From Macrococcus capreoli (GTDB taxonomy: Bacteria; Bacillota; Bacilli; Staphylococcales; Staphylococcaceae): a stretch of DNA of 64,000 bases. The notes under the pieces are model-generated. The model saw only the letters and a program-made list of their open reading frames with translations. It had not been told where the DNA came from and ran no database searches. The position numbers and the translations under genes are program-made. The DNA lies in assembly GCF_025628935.1 (NCBI RefSeq), contig NZ_JAOTIS010000004.1, forward strand, positions 1-64,000, in the 5' to 3' direction. Shown piece after piece: positions 43,816 through 52,863 of the stretch (positions are counted from its first letter, which is position 1; each line of letters starts with the position of its first letter).

Positions 43816-43848
43816 GTTTAAATAAACTTAAGAAATGAGGGAATTCAC

Positions 43849-45183
43849 ATGGAACAAAGATCAGCTTGGGGTTCAAAAATTGGATTTATATTGGCAAGTG
43901 CCGGTTCGGCAATAGGGTTAGGTGCGATGTGGAAATTCCCATACGTCATGGCCGACAATGGTGGTGCTGCATTTTTATTTCTATTCATTATATTTACAAT
44001 GTTTATCGGTTTACCACTATTACTTGCAGAATTTGTTATTGGTAGACACGGCAAAACGTATAGTACTGAAGTATTTGGCAAGTTGACAGGTAATAAATAT
44101 TTTAATTTAATAGGTCATTTAGGCAATGTAGGCGTCTTTTTATTGTTAAGTTTTTATAGTGTGATTGGTGGTTGGATTCTCCTGTATATGATAAGAACGA
44201 TATATGTGATTGTAACGAAACAACATACGAAGCACTATGAAGCATTGTTTGGTACTCTTATTAGCAATCCATTGTATGCTATTTTTGGTGCTGCATTATT
44301 TATTTTTTTAACAGCGTATATTGTTTCTAAAGGAATTCAAGGTGGTATAGAGAAAGCTTCTAAAATTATGATGCCGCTCCTCTTTGTTGCATTTGTTGTG
44401 ATAATCATTCGCTCTTTAACATTACCGCATGCGATGACAGGTGTAATTTATTTCTTAAAGCCTGACTTCGGCTCGATGAATTCAGAAGGTGTACTCTTTG
44501 CGCTAGGTCAATCATTCTTCTCATTATCCGTCGGTTTTGGAGGGATGTTAACCTATGCATCATATTTAGATAAAAAGACAGATTTAGTGCAGTCAGGTGT
44601 TTCAGTTGTCGCATTGAATATATTAGTGACGATACTTTCAGGACTTGCTATATTTCCTGCGACGGCATCGCTAGGCATCGATAACGCACAAGGCCCTGGA
44701 TTGTTGTTTATCGTGTTACCATACGTATTTGATCAGTTACCGATGGGCAGTGTATTTTATTTAATATTCTTATCCTTATTCTTTTTTGCGACAATTACAT
44801 CGTCTATTTCTTTAATTGAAATTAATGTATCAAACTACATTAAGCAAAATGAAAGTAAAAGAAAACAAGGTGTATATTTAATTTCAATATTATTGTTTAT
44901 TTTATGTATACCTTCTGCTTTATCAAGTGGTGTATTAAGTGAAGTGAAATTTGGTGCTGGAACATTCTTTGATAACATGGATTATTTAGTATCAAATATT
45001 ATGTTGCCGATTGGCGCTTTATGTTTCGCGCTGTTTACGGGTTATCGACTAGACAAAGCTGTTGCGAGAGAAGAATTAATGGACGAGAAATATAGAGGAT
45101 TATTTAAAGTATGGTCATTTTTATTAAAATACATCATTCCAATTGTAATTATCACTGTATTTATTACGATGATAATGAAATAA
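43849..45183 (+). CDS. SNF-family sodium:amino acid symporter, possible tryptophan transporter
   Basis: The 444-residue protein has 11-12 hydrophobic segments and the LeuT-fold start WGSKIGFILASAGSAIGLGAMWKFPYVMADNGGAAF, with LPLLLAEFVIGRHGK after helix 2. Bacterial members include LeuT, MhsT (a multihydrophobic amino-acid carrier that accepts Trp) and TnaT (Trp). The WW leader peptide and attenuator directly upstream make L-tryptophan the most likely cargo, which is inference. It has a GAGGGAATT ribosome site and no downstream partner. Confidence 0.8.
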   Translation: MEQRSAWGSKIGFILASAGSAIGLGAMWKFPYVMADNGGAAFLFLFIIFTMFIGLPLLLAEFVIGRHGKTYSTEVFGKLTGNKYFNLIGHLGNVGVFLLLSFYSVIGGWILLYMIRTIYVIVTKQHTKHYEALFGTLISNPLYAIFGAALFIFLTAYIVSKGIQGGIEKASKIMMPLLFVAFVVIIIRSLTLPHAMTGVIYFLKPDFGSMNSEGVLFALGQSFFSLSVGFGGMLTYASYLDKKTDLVQSGVSVVALNILVTILSGLAIFPATASLGIDNAQGPGLLFIVLPYVFDQLPMGSVFYLIFLSLFFFATITSSISLIEINVSNYIKQNESKRKQGVYLISILLFILCIPSALSSGVLSEVKFGAGTFFDNMDYLVSNIMLPIGALCFALFTGYRLDKAVAREELMDEKYRGLFKVWSFLLKYIIPIVIITVFITMIMK

Positions 45184-45222
45184 ATCATGATAGGATTTAT
45201 TAGTGATTTCAAGTGTTGTGAG

Positions 45223-45282
45223 TTGACTTAAAAAGTTCCACATGTAATAATAAACAATGTAGAGATTAGAATTATTCTAATC
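45223..45282 (+). promoter_or_regulatory. ahpCF promoter with PerR-type palindrome
   Basis: TTGACT (45223-45228) and TAATAA (45245-45250) form the promoter. Just downstream, GATTAGAAT-T-ATTCTAATC (45264-45282) is a perfect palindrome whose core TTAGAAT-T-ATTCTAA differs from the PerR/Fur-type TTATAAT-N-ATTATAA at one position per arm. Peroxide-responsive repression is the expected control. Confidence 0.75.
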
Positions 45283-45324
45283 TAGAAAAGAAAATTTATT
45301 ACTATTCTCAGGAGGAATTTACAC

Positions 45325-45894
45325 ATGTCTTTAATTAACAAAGAAATCTTACCATTCACAGCGAACGCTTATGATCCTAAAGAGGACAAATTTGTTCAAG
45401 TATCTAATGAATCAATGAAAGGTAGCTGGAACATCGTATGTTTCTACCCAGCAGATTTCACTTTCGTTTGTCCAACTGAATTAGAAGATTTACAAGAACA
45501 ATATGAAACATTACAAAGCTTAGGTGTTAATGTATATTCTGTATCATGTGACACACACTTTACACATAAAGCTTGGCATGATCATTCAGAAGCGATTGGT
45601 AAAATTCAATATACAATGATTGGTGACCCATCTCACGTTATCGCGAACAACTTTGATGTATTAGATGAAGCAGCAGGTCTTGCACAACGTGCGACATTCT
45701 TAATCGATCCAGATGGTGTTGTTCAAACGATGGAAATCAATAATGATGGTATCGGTCGCGATGCTTCAGTATTAGTTGATAAAGTTAAAGCTGCACAATA
45801 TGTAGCATCTCATGATGGTGAAGTTTGTCCTGCGAAATGGAAAGAAAGCGGCGAAACTTTAACGCCTGGATTAGACTTAGTAGGTAAAATCTAA
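45325..45894 (+). CDS. ahpC: Alkyl hydroperoxide reductase subunit C (2-Cys peroxiredoxin)
   Basis: The 189-residue peroxiredoxin has peroxidatic Cys49 in FTFVCPTE and resolving Cys168 in GEVCPAKW, the AhpC1 arrangement. It reduces H2O2, organic peroxides and peroxynitrite, and is regenerated by AhpF encoded next. A strong CAGGAGGAA site and a PerR-type operator precede it. It acts in the cytosol as a decamer. Confidence 0.95.
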   Translation: MSLINKEILPFTANAYDPKEDKFVQVSNESMKGSWNIVCFYPADFTFVCPTELEDLQEQYETLQSLGVNVYSVSCDTHFTHKAWHDHSEAIGKIQYTMIGDPSHVIANNFDVLDEAAGLAQRATFLIDPDGVVQTMEINNDGIGRDASVLVDKVKAAQYVASHDGEVCPAKWKESGETLTPGLDLVGKI

Positions 45895-45937
45895 TATATC
45901 AATTAAAGTAATTGTTTAATTTAATATTTAATGGCTG

Positions 45938-45961
45938 CCACAACGTACTTTTACGTTGTGG
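45938..45961 (+). other. Intercistronic hairpin in ahpC-ahpF
   Basis: CCACAACGTA pairs with TACGTTGTGG around a CTTT loop. The weak downstream T tract suggests partial termination or RNA processing that lowers ahpF relative to ahpC. Confidence 0.55.
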
Positions 45962-46010
45962 TCTCTATTATAATTAGAACAGAAAAATGATAATTAAAGG
46001 AGAATATGTA

Positions 46011-47534
46011 ATGTTAAATGAAACATTGAAACAACAATTAGCTCAGTATTTAGAGTTAATGGAAGGCGATGTCGTTATCACGGCAAGCGCTGGAGAAGAC
46101 AAGACAAGCAAGGATATGATGGAATTATTAAACCAGATTGAATCGATGTCTGCACGCATTACATTAACAGAAGGCACTTTAAAACGTACACCGAGCTTTA
46201 CGTTAGCTCGTCCTAATGAGGCGGCGCGTATCACATTTGCGGGTGTGCCTTTAGGTCACGAATTTACATCTCTCGTATTAGCGTTATTACAAGTGAGTGG
46301 TCGTGCGCCGAAAGTAGAACAATCTGTTATTGATCAAATTCAAAAGTTAGAAGGACCATTCAACTTTGAAACATTCATCAGCTTAACTTGTACGAAATGT
46401 CCAGATGTTGTACAAGCATTAAACATGATGGCAGTCTTAAATCCAAATATTACGCATACAATGATTGATGGCGCAGCATTTAGAGAAGAATCTAAAGATA
46501 TTATGGCTGTTCCTACTATGTTCTTAGACGGTACAGAATTTGGTAGCGGTAAAGCAACAGTAGAAGAAATCATTGCGAAATTAGGTGGCGGTGCTGACGC
46601 TGCTGAGTTCGATGCGAAAGAAACATTCGATGTACTTGTAATCGGTGGAGGGCCAGCAAGTGGTAGTGCAGCAATTTATGCAGCTCGTAAAGGGTTACGT
46701 ACAGGAATTGTAGCTGAACGTATTGGTGGTCAAGTGAATGATACAGCAGGTATCGAAAACTTCATTACGGTAAAAGAAACGACAGGTCCTGAATTCTCTC
46801 AAAACTTGAAAGATCATATCAACAGTTATGATATCGATGTGATGAGTGCTGTACGTGTTGAATCATTAGAAAAAATAGATGATTTAGTCCATGTAACGCT
46901 AGAAAACGGTGGTAAATTAACATCTAAAACATTGATCATCGGAACTGGTGCGAAATGGCGTAACATGAATGTCCCTGGTGAAGCTGAATATCAAACAAAA
47001 GGTGTAGCATATTGCCCGCACTGTGATGGTCCTTTATTTGAAGGGAAACGCGTTGCAGTTGTTGGGGGAGGAAACTCTGGTGTTGAAGCGGCAATTGATT
47101 TAGCAGGTATTGTTGAACATGTGACGTTACTTGAATTTGGTGAAGAATTACGCGCAGATAAAGTGTTACAAGATCGTTTAGCATCGTTAAGTAACACAAA
47201 GGTGATTAAATCTGCTGCAACAAAAGAATTAACAGGTGAAGAAACATTAAAAGCTTTAACTTATGTAGATCGTAATACAAATGAAGAACACACGATTGAA
47301 TTAGAAGGTGTATTTGTACAAATTGGTTTAGTACCAAGCACAGAATTTGTTGGTGATGTCGTTGCACGTAATAATCGAGGAGAAATTATTGTCGATAAGA
47401 ACGGTGCAACAAATGTACCAGGTATCTTTGCTGCAGGAGACTGTACAGATCAAACATATAAACAAATCATTATTTCAATGGGGTCTGGTGCAACAGCAGC
47501 ATTGAGTGCATTTGATTATTTAATTAGAAACTAA
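46011..47534 (+). CDS. ahpF: Alkyl hydroperoxide reductase subunit F
   Basis: The 507-residue flavoprotein has an N-terminal double thioredoxin-fold domain with CTKCPD (about residues 127-132), an FAD motif GGGPASGSAAIYAA (about 213), the NADH motif GGGNSGVEAAIDLAG and the catalytic CPHCDG (about 337-342). It passes electrons from NADH to AhpC. ATG at 46011 follows AAAGGAGAA; the codon at 45987 overlaps the upstream hairpin zone. A terminator follows. Confidence 0.95.
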   Translation: MLNETLKQQLAQYLELMEGDVVITASAGEDKTSKDMMELLNQIESMSARITLTEGTLKRTPSFTLARPNEAARITFAGVPLGHEFTSLVLALLQVSGRAPKVEQSVIDQIQKLEGPFNFETFISLTCTKCPDVVQALNMMAVLNPNITHTMIDGAAFREESKDIMAVPTMFLDGTEFGSGKATVEEIIAKLGGGADAAEFDAKETFDVLVIGGGPASGSAAIYAARKGLRTGIVAERIGGQVNDTAGIENFITVKETTGPEFSQNLKDHINSYDIDVMSAVRVESLEKIDDLVHVTLENGGKLTSKTLIIGTGAKWRNMNVPGEAEYQTKGVAYCPHCDGPLFEGKRVAVVGGGNSGVEAAIDLAGIVEHVTLLEFGEELRADKVLQDRLASLSNTKVIKSAATKELTGEETLKALTYVDRNTNEEHTIELEGVFVQIGLVPSTEFVGDVVARNNRGEIIVDKNGATNVPGIFAAGDCTDQTYKQIIISMGSGATAALSAFDYLIRN

Positions 47535-47561
47535 AATTATTACTTTAAATCAATATGATCT

Positions 47562-47601
47562 AGACTTGTTATGTTATTATGCATAACGAGTCTTTTTTTT
47601 A
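47562..47601 (+). terminator. Terminator of ahpCF
   Basis: AGACTTGTTATG (47562-47573) pairs with CATAACGAGTCT (47582-47593), with one G-U pair, and a run of T follows. Confidence 0.88.
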
Positions 47602-47635
47602 TGATAATATATATACATATTAAGGGGGAAATTCT

Positions 47636-48400
47636 ATGAAAAAGATATGGGTCCTACTATCGATGTGTATGTTATTAAGTGGATGTGGTACATCACAAAA
47701 TCAAACAGCAAAAGAAAAAATAACCATTACAGTTTCAGCTGCAGCCAGTCTAAAAAATGCGTTAACTGAAATAGAAAAAGCATATGAAAATAAAAACAAA
47801 AATATTGATATCAAATTTAATTATGGTGCGTCAGGTGCACTTGCCCAACAAATTAAATCAGGAGCACCGGTTGATTTATTCATTTCTGCAGCGCAGGATA
47901 AAGTTGACGATTTAATTAAACATCAAGACATTAATCAAAGTGACACGACCATACTATTAAAAAATCATTTAGTACTCATTTCAAATGATGCTATCGTATC
48001 CCCTGAAACACTAAAAGATAACACAATTAGAAAAATAGCTATTGGCAATCCTGAAGTAGTACCAGCGGGTAAATATGCAGCGCAGACGTTAAAAAAATTA
48101 AATTTACAAGAAACTTTAAAGCCGAAAATGGTATTGACGAAAGATGTACGTCAAGTACTGACGTATGTAGAGACAGGGAATACAGAAGCAGGCTTTGTGT
48201 ATGCGTCAGATCTTAAAGCAACAAGCAAAGTGCAACATCAACTTCCACTAAACGATGCGTTACATGATCCAATTACTTATCCGATTGCAAAAATAAAAGG
48301 TACAAAGCATAAGAAAGAAACAGATGCGTTATATCATTACTTACAAAATGATGCATGTAAAAAAATATATAAAAAATATGGATTTGATATCAATGCATAG
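47636..48400 (+). CDS. modA: Molybdate-binding lipoprotein
   Basis: The 254-residue lipoprotein (signal peptide ending LLSGCG, lipobox Cys at about 17) has the ModA pattern ITVSAAASLKNALTEI, FNYGASGALAQQIKSGAPVDLFISAAQD and the C-terminal EAGFVYASDL. It captures molybdate or tungstate outside the membrane. No modB permease or modC ATPase follows; the next gene is a DUF1801-type protein. The partner genes must be elsewhere, or it is an orphan. Confidence 0.85.
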   Translation: MKKIWVLLSMCMLLSGCGTSQNQTAKEKITITVSAAASLKNALTEIEKAYENKNKNIDIKFNYGASGALAQQIKSGAPVDLFISAAQDKVDDLIKHQDINQSDTTILLKNHLVLISNDAIVSPETLKDNTIRKIAIGNPEVVPAGKYAAQTLKKLNLQETLKPKMVLTKDVRQVLTYVETGNTEAGFVYASDLKATSKVQHQLPLNDALHDPITYPIAKIKGTKHKKETDALYHYLQNDACKKIYKKYGFDINA

Positions 48401-48433
48401 TAGTCATTGATGTGACGAAATGGAGGAGAACAA

Positions 48434-49030
48434 ATGACAGAATTAACGACTGAGCAAAAGCTGGAGCAATACTTTCAAAAAGATTCGAAGTGGAAAGAAG
48501 CCTATCAATTATTTAGAGCAATTATTACATCATTTGACTTAGAGGAAGATTATAAATGGATGCATCCGTGCTACACACTAAAAGGAAAAAATGTAGTGTT
48601 AATGCATGGGTTTAAAGATTATGTCGCTTTATTATTTCATAAAGGTGTAATGCTTGAAGATAAATACAATATGTTGATACAGCAAACAGAACATGTGCAA
48701 GTCGATCGTCAGCTGCGTTTCACATCAGTAGAAGAAATTGAAGAGAAGAAAGAAATGATTCGCTATTACATAGAAGAAGCGATACGTGTAGAAAAGTCAG
48801 GTAAAAAACCACCTAAAAAAGAACATGGACCACTTGAAATTCCAGTGGAGTTAGAAGAAGCGTTTAAAGAGAATGATAGATTGAGAGAAGCTTTTTATAA
48901 TTTAACGCCAGGACGTCAACGCGCTTATGTAATTGAAATCAATAAAGCGAAGCGTAGCGAAACACGTCGTAATCGTATAGAAAAATATGCTGAGAAAATT
49001 TATGAAGGTAAAGGGATTCTTGAAAGATAG
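48434..49030 (+). CDS. YdeI/DUF1801-type protein
   Basis: The 198-residue protein has a DUF1801 core (WKEAYQLFRAIITSF, YKWMHPCYTLKGKNVVLMHGFKDYVALLFHKGVML) and the YdeI/OmpD-associated tail (IPVELEEAFKENDRLREAFYNLTPGRQRAYVIEINKAKRSETRRNRIEKY). In Bacillus YdeI is linked to cationic peptide resistance, and DUF1801 proteins include iron-binding ones. The biochemical role is unknown. It may be co-transcribed with modA (33-base gap). Confidence 0.78.
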   Translation: MTELTTEQKLEQYFQKDSKWKEAYQLFRAIITSFDLEEDYKWMHPCYTLKGKNVVLMHGFKDYVALLFHKGVMLEDKYNMLIQQTEHVQVDRQLRFTSVEEIEEKKEMIRYYIEEAIRVEKSGKKPPKKEHGPLEIPVELEEAFKENDRLREAFYNLTPGRQRAYVIEINKAKRSETRRNRIEKYAEKIYEGKGILER

Positions 49031-49061
49031 TAGTGAAGGATATCGCCGATTATATGAATAG

Positions 49062-49109
49062 ACGAGTTATACATTCTTATAACATAATGGATGTATAACT
49101 CGTTTTTTA
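49062..49109 (+). terminator. Terminator
   Basis: ACGAGTTATACAT (49062-49074) pairs perfectly with ATGTATAACTCGT (49091-49103) and is followed by a T run. Confidence 0.87.
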
Positions 49110-49212
49110 TTTTGCAAAAATCGTTTGAATAGCTCTTAGATGATAATAAAGAGAAAGTCGTGTTAAAATGTTATAGGGTCAATTTACAGAAAATTCACCT
49201 ATTTTCAGATAT

Positions 49213-49608
49213 TTATTTATTCATAAATTTTTGTTCGATACTATATATAGAATCATTACCTAAAGCGAAGAATAACGATGCAGCGAGTAATAAAATATCA
49301 AACTCATATCCAGTCGTCTTATCGTTACCCATGAAACCAGCAGCGAGCTTAACTTTTATTATTGCAACAGCAAGCACTGCAACGAATAACCATCCAATGA
49401 TTTTTGTTTTAATGCCTAATATCATCATGATACCCCCAACAAGCTCGATAATTGCAACAACATATGCTAAAACACCTGGAAAACCGAGTGATTCAAAAAA
49501 TCCAACAGTGTTTTCTATACCACCTTGAAATTTTGCTAAGCCATGTAAGAAGAAAGTAAGACCTACTGTGATTCTTAATAATAGCGTACCTAATTGATTG
49601 AAATTCAT
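49213..49608 (-). CDS. DoxX family membrane protein (MhqP/CatD-like)
   Basis: The 131-residue protein has four hydrophobic segments and the DoxX pattern LLRITVGLTFFLHGLAKFQGGI, then FPGVLAYVVAIIELVGGIMMILG. Relatives such as MhqP and CatD are induced by quinones and catechol and work beside ring-cleaving dioxygenases. The GTATA-N5-TATAT box 34 bases upstream of the start suggests the same regulator as mhqE and azoR here. AAAGGAG precedes the ATG. It is monocistronic. Confidence 0.8.
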   Translation of the reverse strand: MNFNQLGTLLLRITVGLTFFLHGLAKFQGGIENTVGFFESLGFPGVLAYVVAIIELVGGIMMILGIKTKIIGWLFVAVLAVAIIKVKLAAGFMGNDKTTGYEFDILLLAASLFFALGNDSIYSIEQKFMNK

Positions 49609-49641
49609 TTTTATAACTCCTTTAAATTTAAGATGTGTTTA

Positions 49642-49657
49642 GTATAAATAATATATC
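49642..49657. promoter_or_regulatory. Candidate QsrR/YodB-type operator
   Basis: GTATAAATAATATATC fits GTATA-N5-TATAY and is 34-49 bases upstream of the DoxX start on the minus strand. See the related boxes at 6665 and 56121. Confidence 0.5.
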
Positions 49658-49818
49658 AATCGCCGTCAATTATATTAAATATATTTTTTATACTTAAATT
49701 AAAATTAATCACTTTTGGGGTACATTAGCCTGCTTTACAATAATGAAACAGAAAATTTATATTATGAGAACAATCTATCGTTACACTATATGTATTATCA
49801 CTTTTTAAGGAGACCATC

Positions 49819-51138
49819 ATGAAAAAAGATTTGAGACTATTATTATCATTACCGATTTTTAGCTGGGCGCTCTATGACTTTAGTAATACGATATTTAGTG
49901 CGAACATCGTAACTTTATTCTTCCCACAATTCGTTACAGAACAATTCGGAACGAATCCGGTAACAGAACAAGTATCGTCTACATGGATAGCATATTCAGC
50001 AAGTGTTGCTGCATTGTTATTAATCGTGCTTAGTCCAATATACGGCGTATATATTGATAGAACACAAAAGAAAAAGAAATGGGTAATTATATTTACTCTA
50101 GTAGTTTTTCTTTGTACATTTTTAATGGGCTATATTTATCATGCTGATATGAAACAGCAGTTATGGGGTATTCCGGTATCTTTTTTATTAATTATTATTT
50201 TATTTACCATTGCGAAGTTCATGTATAACTCAAGTCTTGTGTTTTATGATGCGATGATGAGTAGTTTAGCGCCGAAAGAAGATCACTCTGTACTTTCAGG
50301 TTTTGGTGTTGCACTTGGTTATTTAGGGACGTTATTTGGTGTCCTTACAGTGATGGCGCTAGTAGGAACTAAAGATGCGGGGAACACGTTCATACCAACA
50401 GCAATTTTATTTTTAATATTTAGTATTCCTATCTTTATATTTGGTAGTGATGGGCAAAAGAATAAGAATCAAATGAAACAACATCAACAGAACTATCAAT
50501 CCAGCCTAACATCTGGATATAAAGAAGTGCTGGATACGTTTAAAATGGCACGTAATGAACCTGCTATTTATGTCTTTTTAATTGTGTATTTCTTTTTAAA
50601 TGACGCGCTGGCAACAGCGATCAGTATGATGCAGCCGTATGCAACGACTGTCGTTGGATTTACTTCTACTGAATTTATTAAAATATTCATGATTGCGACA
50701 GTGTTTAGTGTCATTGGTGCATTCATCTTTGGTTATATCGCTAAACATATCGGTTCATTAAAAGCTTTACATTACGTAGCGCTAGTGCTCATGGTAGCTT
50801 TAATCATTGCGAGCATTCCATTACCGAAAGCGGCCTTTTATATTTGTGCTATATTGTTTGGGATAGCAATGGGATCGATTTGGGTAATATCCAGAACGTT
50901 AATTATTGAATTATCTCCAGCTGAACATGAAGGGCAGTTCTTTGGGTTATTCTCAATGAGTGGCAAATTATCAGCAGTATTTGGTCCGTTTATTTATGGC
51001 ACGATTACACTTCTATTAAAAGAATATGGACCATTAGCAAGCCGTATTGCAATATTATCATTATTTATAATGGCGTTAGGCGCTTATTTATTGCACTTCA
51101 AAGTGATACGTCTCAGTGAAAATTTGAGTAATAAATAG
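49819..51138 (+). CDS. UMF1-family MFS transporter
   Basis: The 439-residue protein has 12 hydrophobic segments and the UMF1 (Atg22-like) start SLPIFSWALYDFSNTIFSANIVTLFFPQF, followed by SPIYGVYIDRTQKKKKW and FMYNSSLVFYDAMMSSLAP. Cargo unknown; the yeast homologue exports amino acids from the vacuole. GGAGACC precedes the ATG. The upstream 200 bases contain the shared control region with the DoxX gene. Confidence 0.82.
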   Translation: MKKDLRLLLSLPIFSWALYDFSNTIFSANIVTLFFPQFVTEQFGTNPVTEQVSSTWIAYSASVAALLLIVLSPIYGVYIDRTQKKKKWVIIFTLVVFLCTFLMGYIYHADMKQQLWGIPVSFLLIIILFTIAKFMYNSSLVFYDAMMSSLAPKEDHSVLSGFGVALGYLGTLFGVLTVMALVGTKDAGNTFIPTAILFLIFSIPIFIFGSDGQKNKNQMKQHQQNYQSSLTSGYKEVLDTFKMARNEPAIYVFLIVYFFLNDALATAISMMQPYATTVVGFTSTEFIKIFMIATVFSVIGAFIFGYIAKHIGSLKALHYVALVLMVALIIASIPLPKAAFYICAILFGIAMGSIWVISRTLIIELSPAEHEGQFFGLFSMSGKLSAVFGPFIYGTITLLLKEYGPLASRIAILSLFIMALGAYLLHFKVIRLSENLSNK

Positions 51139-51332
51139 GTTGATGAATGAAAAAATATAATTGTGAAAGTAGTGATTTTGCATACAATTTTCACAAAATT
51201 TCAAAGCTGAGTAAACTAATTTTCATAAATAATAATAATTATGGCTATTTTTGTGAAAACTATTTCGTAATTATTATTGTTTTGTTATCATTAATAGTGA
51301 AGATAAAAATCAAAAACGTGGAGGAATAAAAT

Positions 51333-52811
51333 ATGAAAAAATCGAAGGGATTGCTCATAGGAATTATTGCAGCACTCGTTTTATTAATTGGTGGTGGGGC
51401 AGCAGCAGCTTACTTTTTCTTAACGAATACACCAAAGAACGCCTACTTATTAAGTGAGCAGGAGTCATTTAAGTCAGTTCAGGATTATGTAAGCACGCGT
51501 TTTGAGAACGAAACGAAATTTCAAGAGAAGATGAAGGATGAAAATTACGCTGTTAATTTAAAATTAGGAGCAGATGTACCAGAAACATTAGTTTCTCAAT
51601 TAGGTGTACCAAAATCAGTAATCGATTCTTCTAATTTAGTATTAAACATGGCGCATGATAGTAAAAAGAAAATGTCTAACTTAAGCATTACACCAACTAT
51701 TGCAGATAACAAATTAGGTGAATTTGCTTGGCAGGCAGATGAAAAGAACCAGTATATCTCTGCACCAGTACTCAATAACGTATTAAGTATTCCAAATAAT
51801 AAAATCGTTGAAACAATTGATAAAATTACAGGTTCACCGACCGATGATACGATGACAAATGATTCATTAAACTTAAATAATATTCTTGGTAATGCACAGG
51901 TGTCTCAAGAAGATATTAATAAAATTGTTGATCGTTATACAGAAACGCTTACTGAAAAATTAAAAGATGACCAGTTTAAAAAAGATACTGAAAAAGTTAA
52001 AATCTTTGATGAAGAAAAAAATCTTGATAAATTAACAATGACTTTACAGCCAAAAGAAGTTAAAGAAATACTTGTTGCAGTACTTGAACAAGCAAAGAGC
52101 GATAAAGAACTAAAAGACTTAATTACACAACAAGCAAAAGGTACTGACTTTGATAAAGAAATCGATAAAGCGTTAAAAGAACTGAAGGATCAAAAAGAAA
52201 CAGACTTTCCTAAAGTGGTTTCTACAATTTACGTTGATGGTAAAAAGATCTTAAAACGTAACTTAGTCCTTTCAAAAGATAAAGGTGAAGTAAAACTGGA
52301 TGCATTAACAAAAATTGATGACAATGTTAAAGTAGACATTAAAGCTTCTACGGATACAGAGCCAAATATTTTTGCTATTGCAGGTTCATCAGATAAAAAA
52401 GATAACAACTATAAAGATGACTACAAAATTACTGTAAATGACAACGGCGAAAAAGAAATCAAATTTGTCAATGAATCTAAAGTTGATGGCGATAAACGTA
52501 CGGATAAAGGAACAGTTGATTTAACTAAATTAGTAGGACAAGAAGCTTTATTAAATTATACGAATGATATGGTTACAGATATCGGAAACAATGAACAAAA
52601 ACAAAAGATGGAAATTTCAACGGAAGTTGATAACGAGCCAATCAAATTAATGATTGACGCTGTGACGAAACTTAAGCAGGATGTTAAAGTAAAAACAGAA
52701 GGTGCTAAAGATTTAAGTACGATGTCTGACAGTGAAATTGAAGATTTACAAAAAGAAATATCAGAAAAAGCTGGAAAAATATTTGAAGATGTCAGCAAAG
52801 ATTTAGAATAG
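51333..52811 (+). CDS. Membrane-anchored extracytoplasmic protein of unknown function
   Basis: The 492-residue protein has a single N-terminal helix (about residues 6-30, Gly/Ala rich) and then a long Lys/Asp/Glu/Thr-rich extracellular part with repeated beta-rich segments, similar in outline to Staphylococcaceae proteins of the DUF6583 type, though I cannot confirm the family. No Cys is seen. It is first in a run with two ABC-2 permeases and an ATPase, so it may be a partner of that transporter. GTGGAGG precedes the ATG. Confidence 0.7.
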   Translation: MKKSKGLLIGIIAALVLLIGGGAAAAYFFLTNTPKNAYLLSEQESFKSVQDYVSTRFENETKFQEKMKDENYAVNLKLGADVPETLVSQLGVPKSVIDSSNLVLNMAHDSKKKMSNLSITPTIADNKLGEFAWQADEKNQYISAPVLNNVLSIPNNKIVETIDKITGSPTDDTMTNDSLNLNNILGNAQVSQEDINKIVDRYTETLTEKLKDDQFKKDTEKVKIFDEEKNLDKLTMTLQPKEVKEILVAVLEQAKSDKELKDLITQQAKGTDFDKEIDKALKELKDQKETDFPKVVSTIYVDGKKILKRNLVLSKDKGEVKLDALTKIDDNVKVDIKASTDTEPNIFAIAGSSDKKDNNYKDDYKITVNDNGEKEIKFVNESKVDGDKRTDKGTVDLTKLVGQEALLNYTNDMVTDIGNNEQKQKMEISTEVDNEPIKLMIDAVTKLKQDVKVKTEGAKDLSTMSDSEIEDLQKEISEKAGKIFEDVSKDLE

Positions 52812-52863
52812 CCTCATATTTATTGAGCGCATATATGTAAGAAAACAACGGGGAGTGATAAAT

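Noticed and set aside
51160-51260. TTGTGAAA and TTTTCACAA motifs as a Rex site
   Set aside because: The half-sites are separated by about 24 bases rather than the 4 expected for Rex.
51147-51329. A 60-codon frame between the UMF1 and the anchored-protein genes
   Set aside because: Asn/Ile-rich low-complexity translation of AT-rich spacer with no ribosome site at the correct distance; best read as noncoding.
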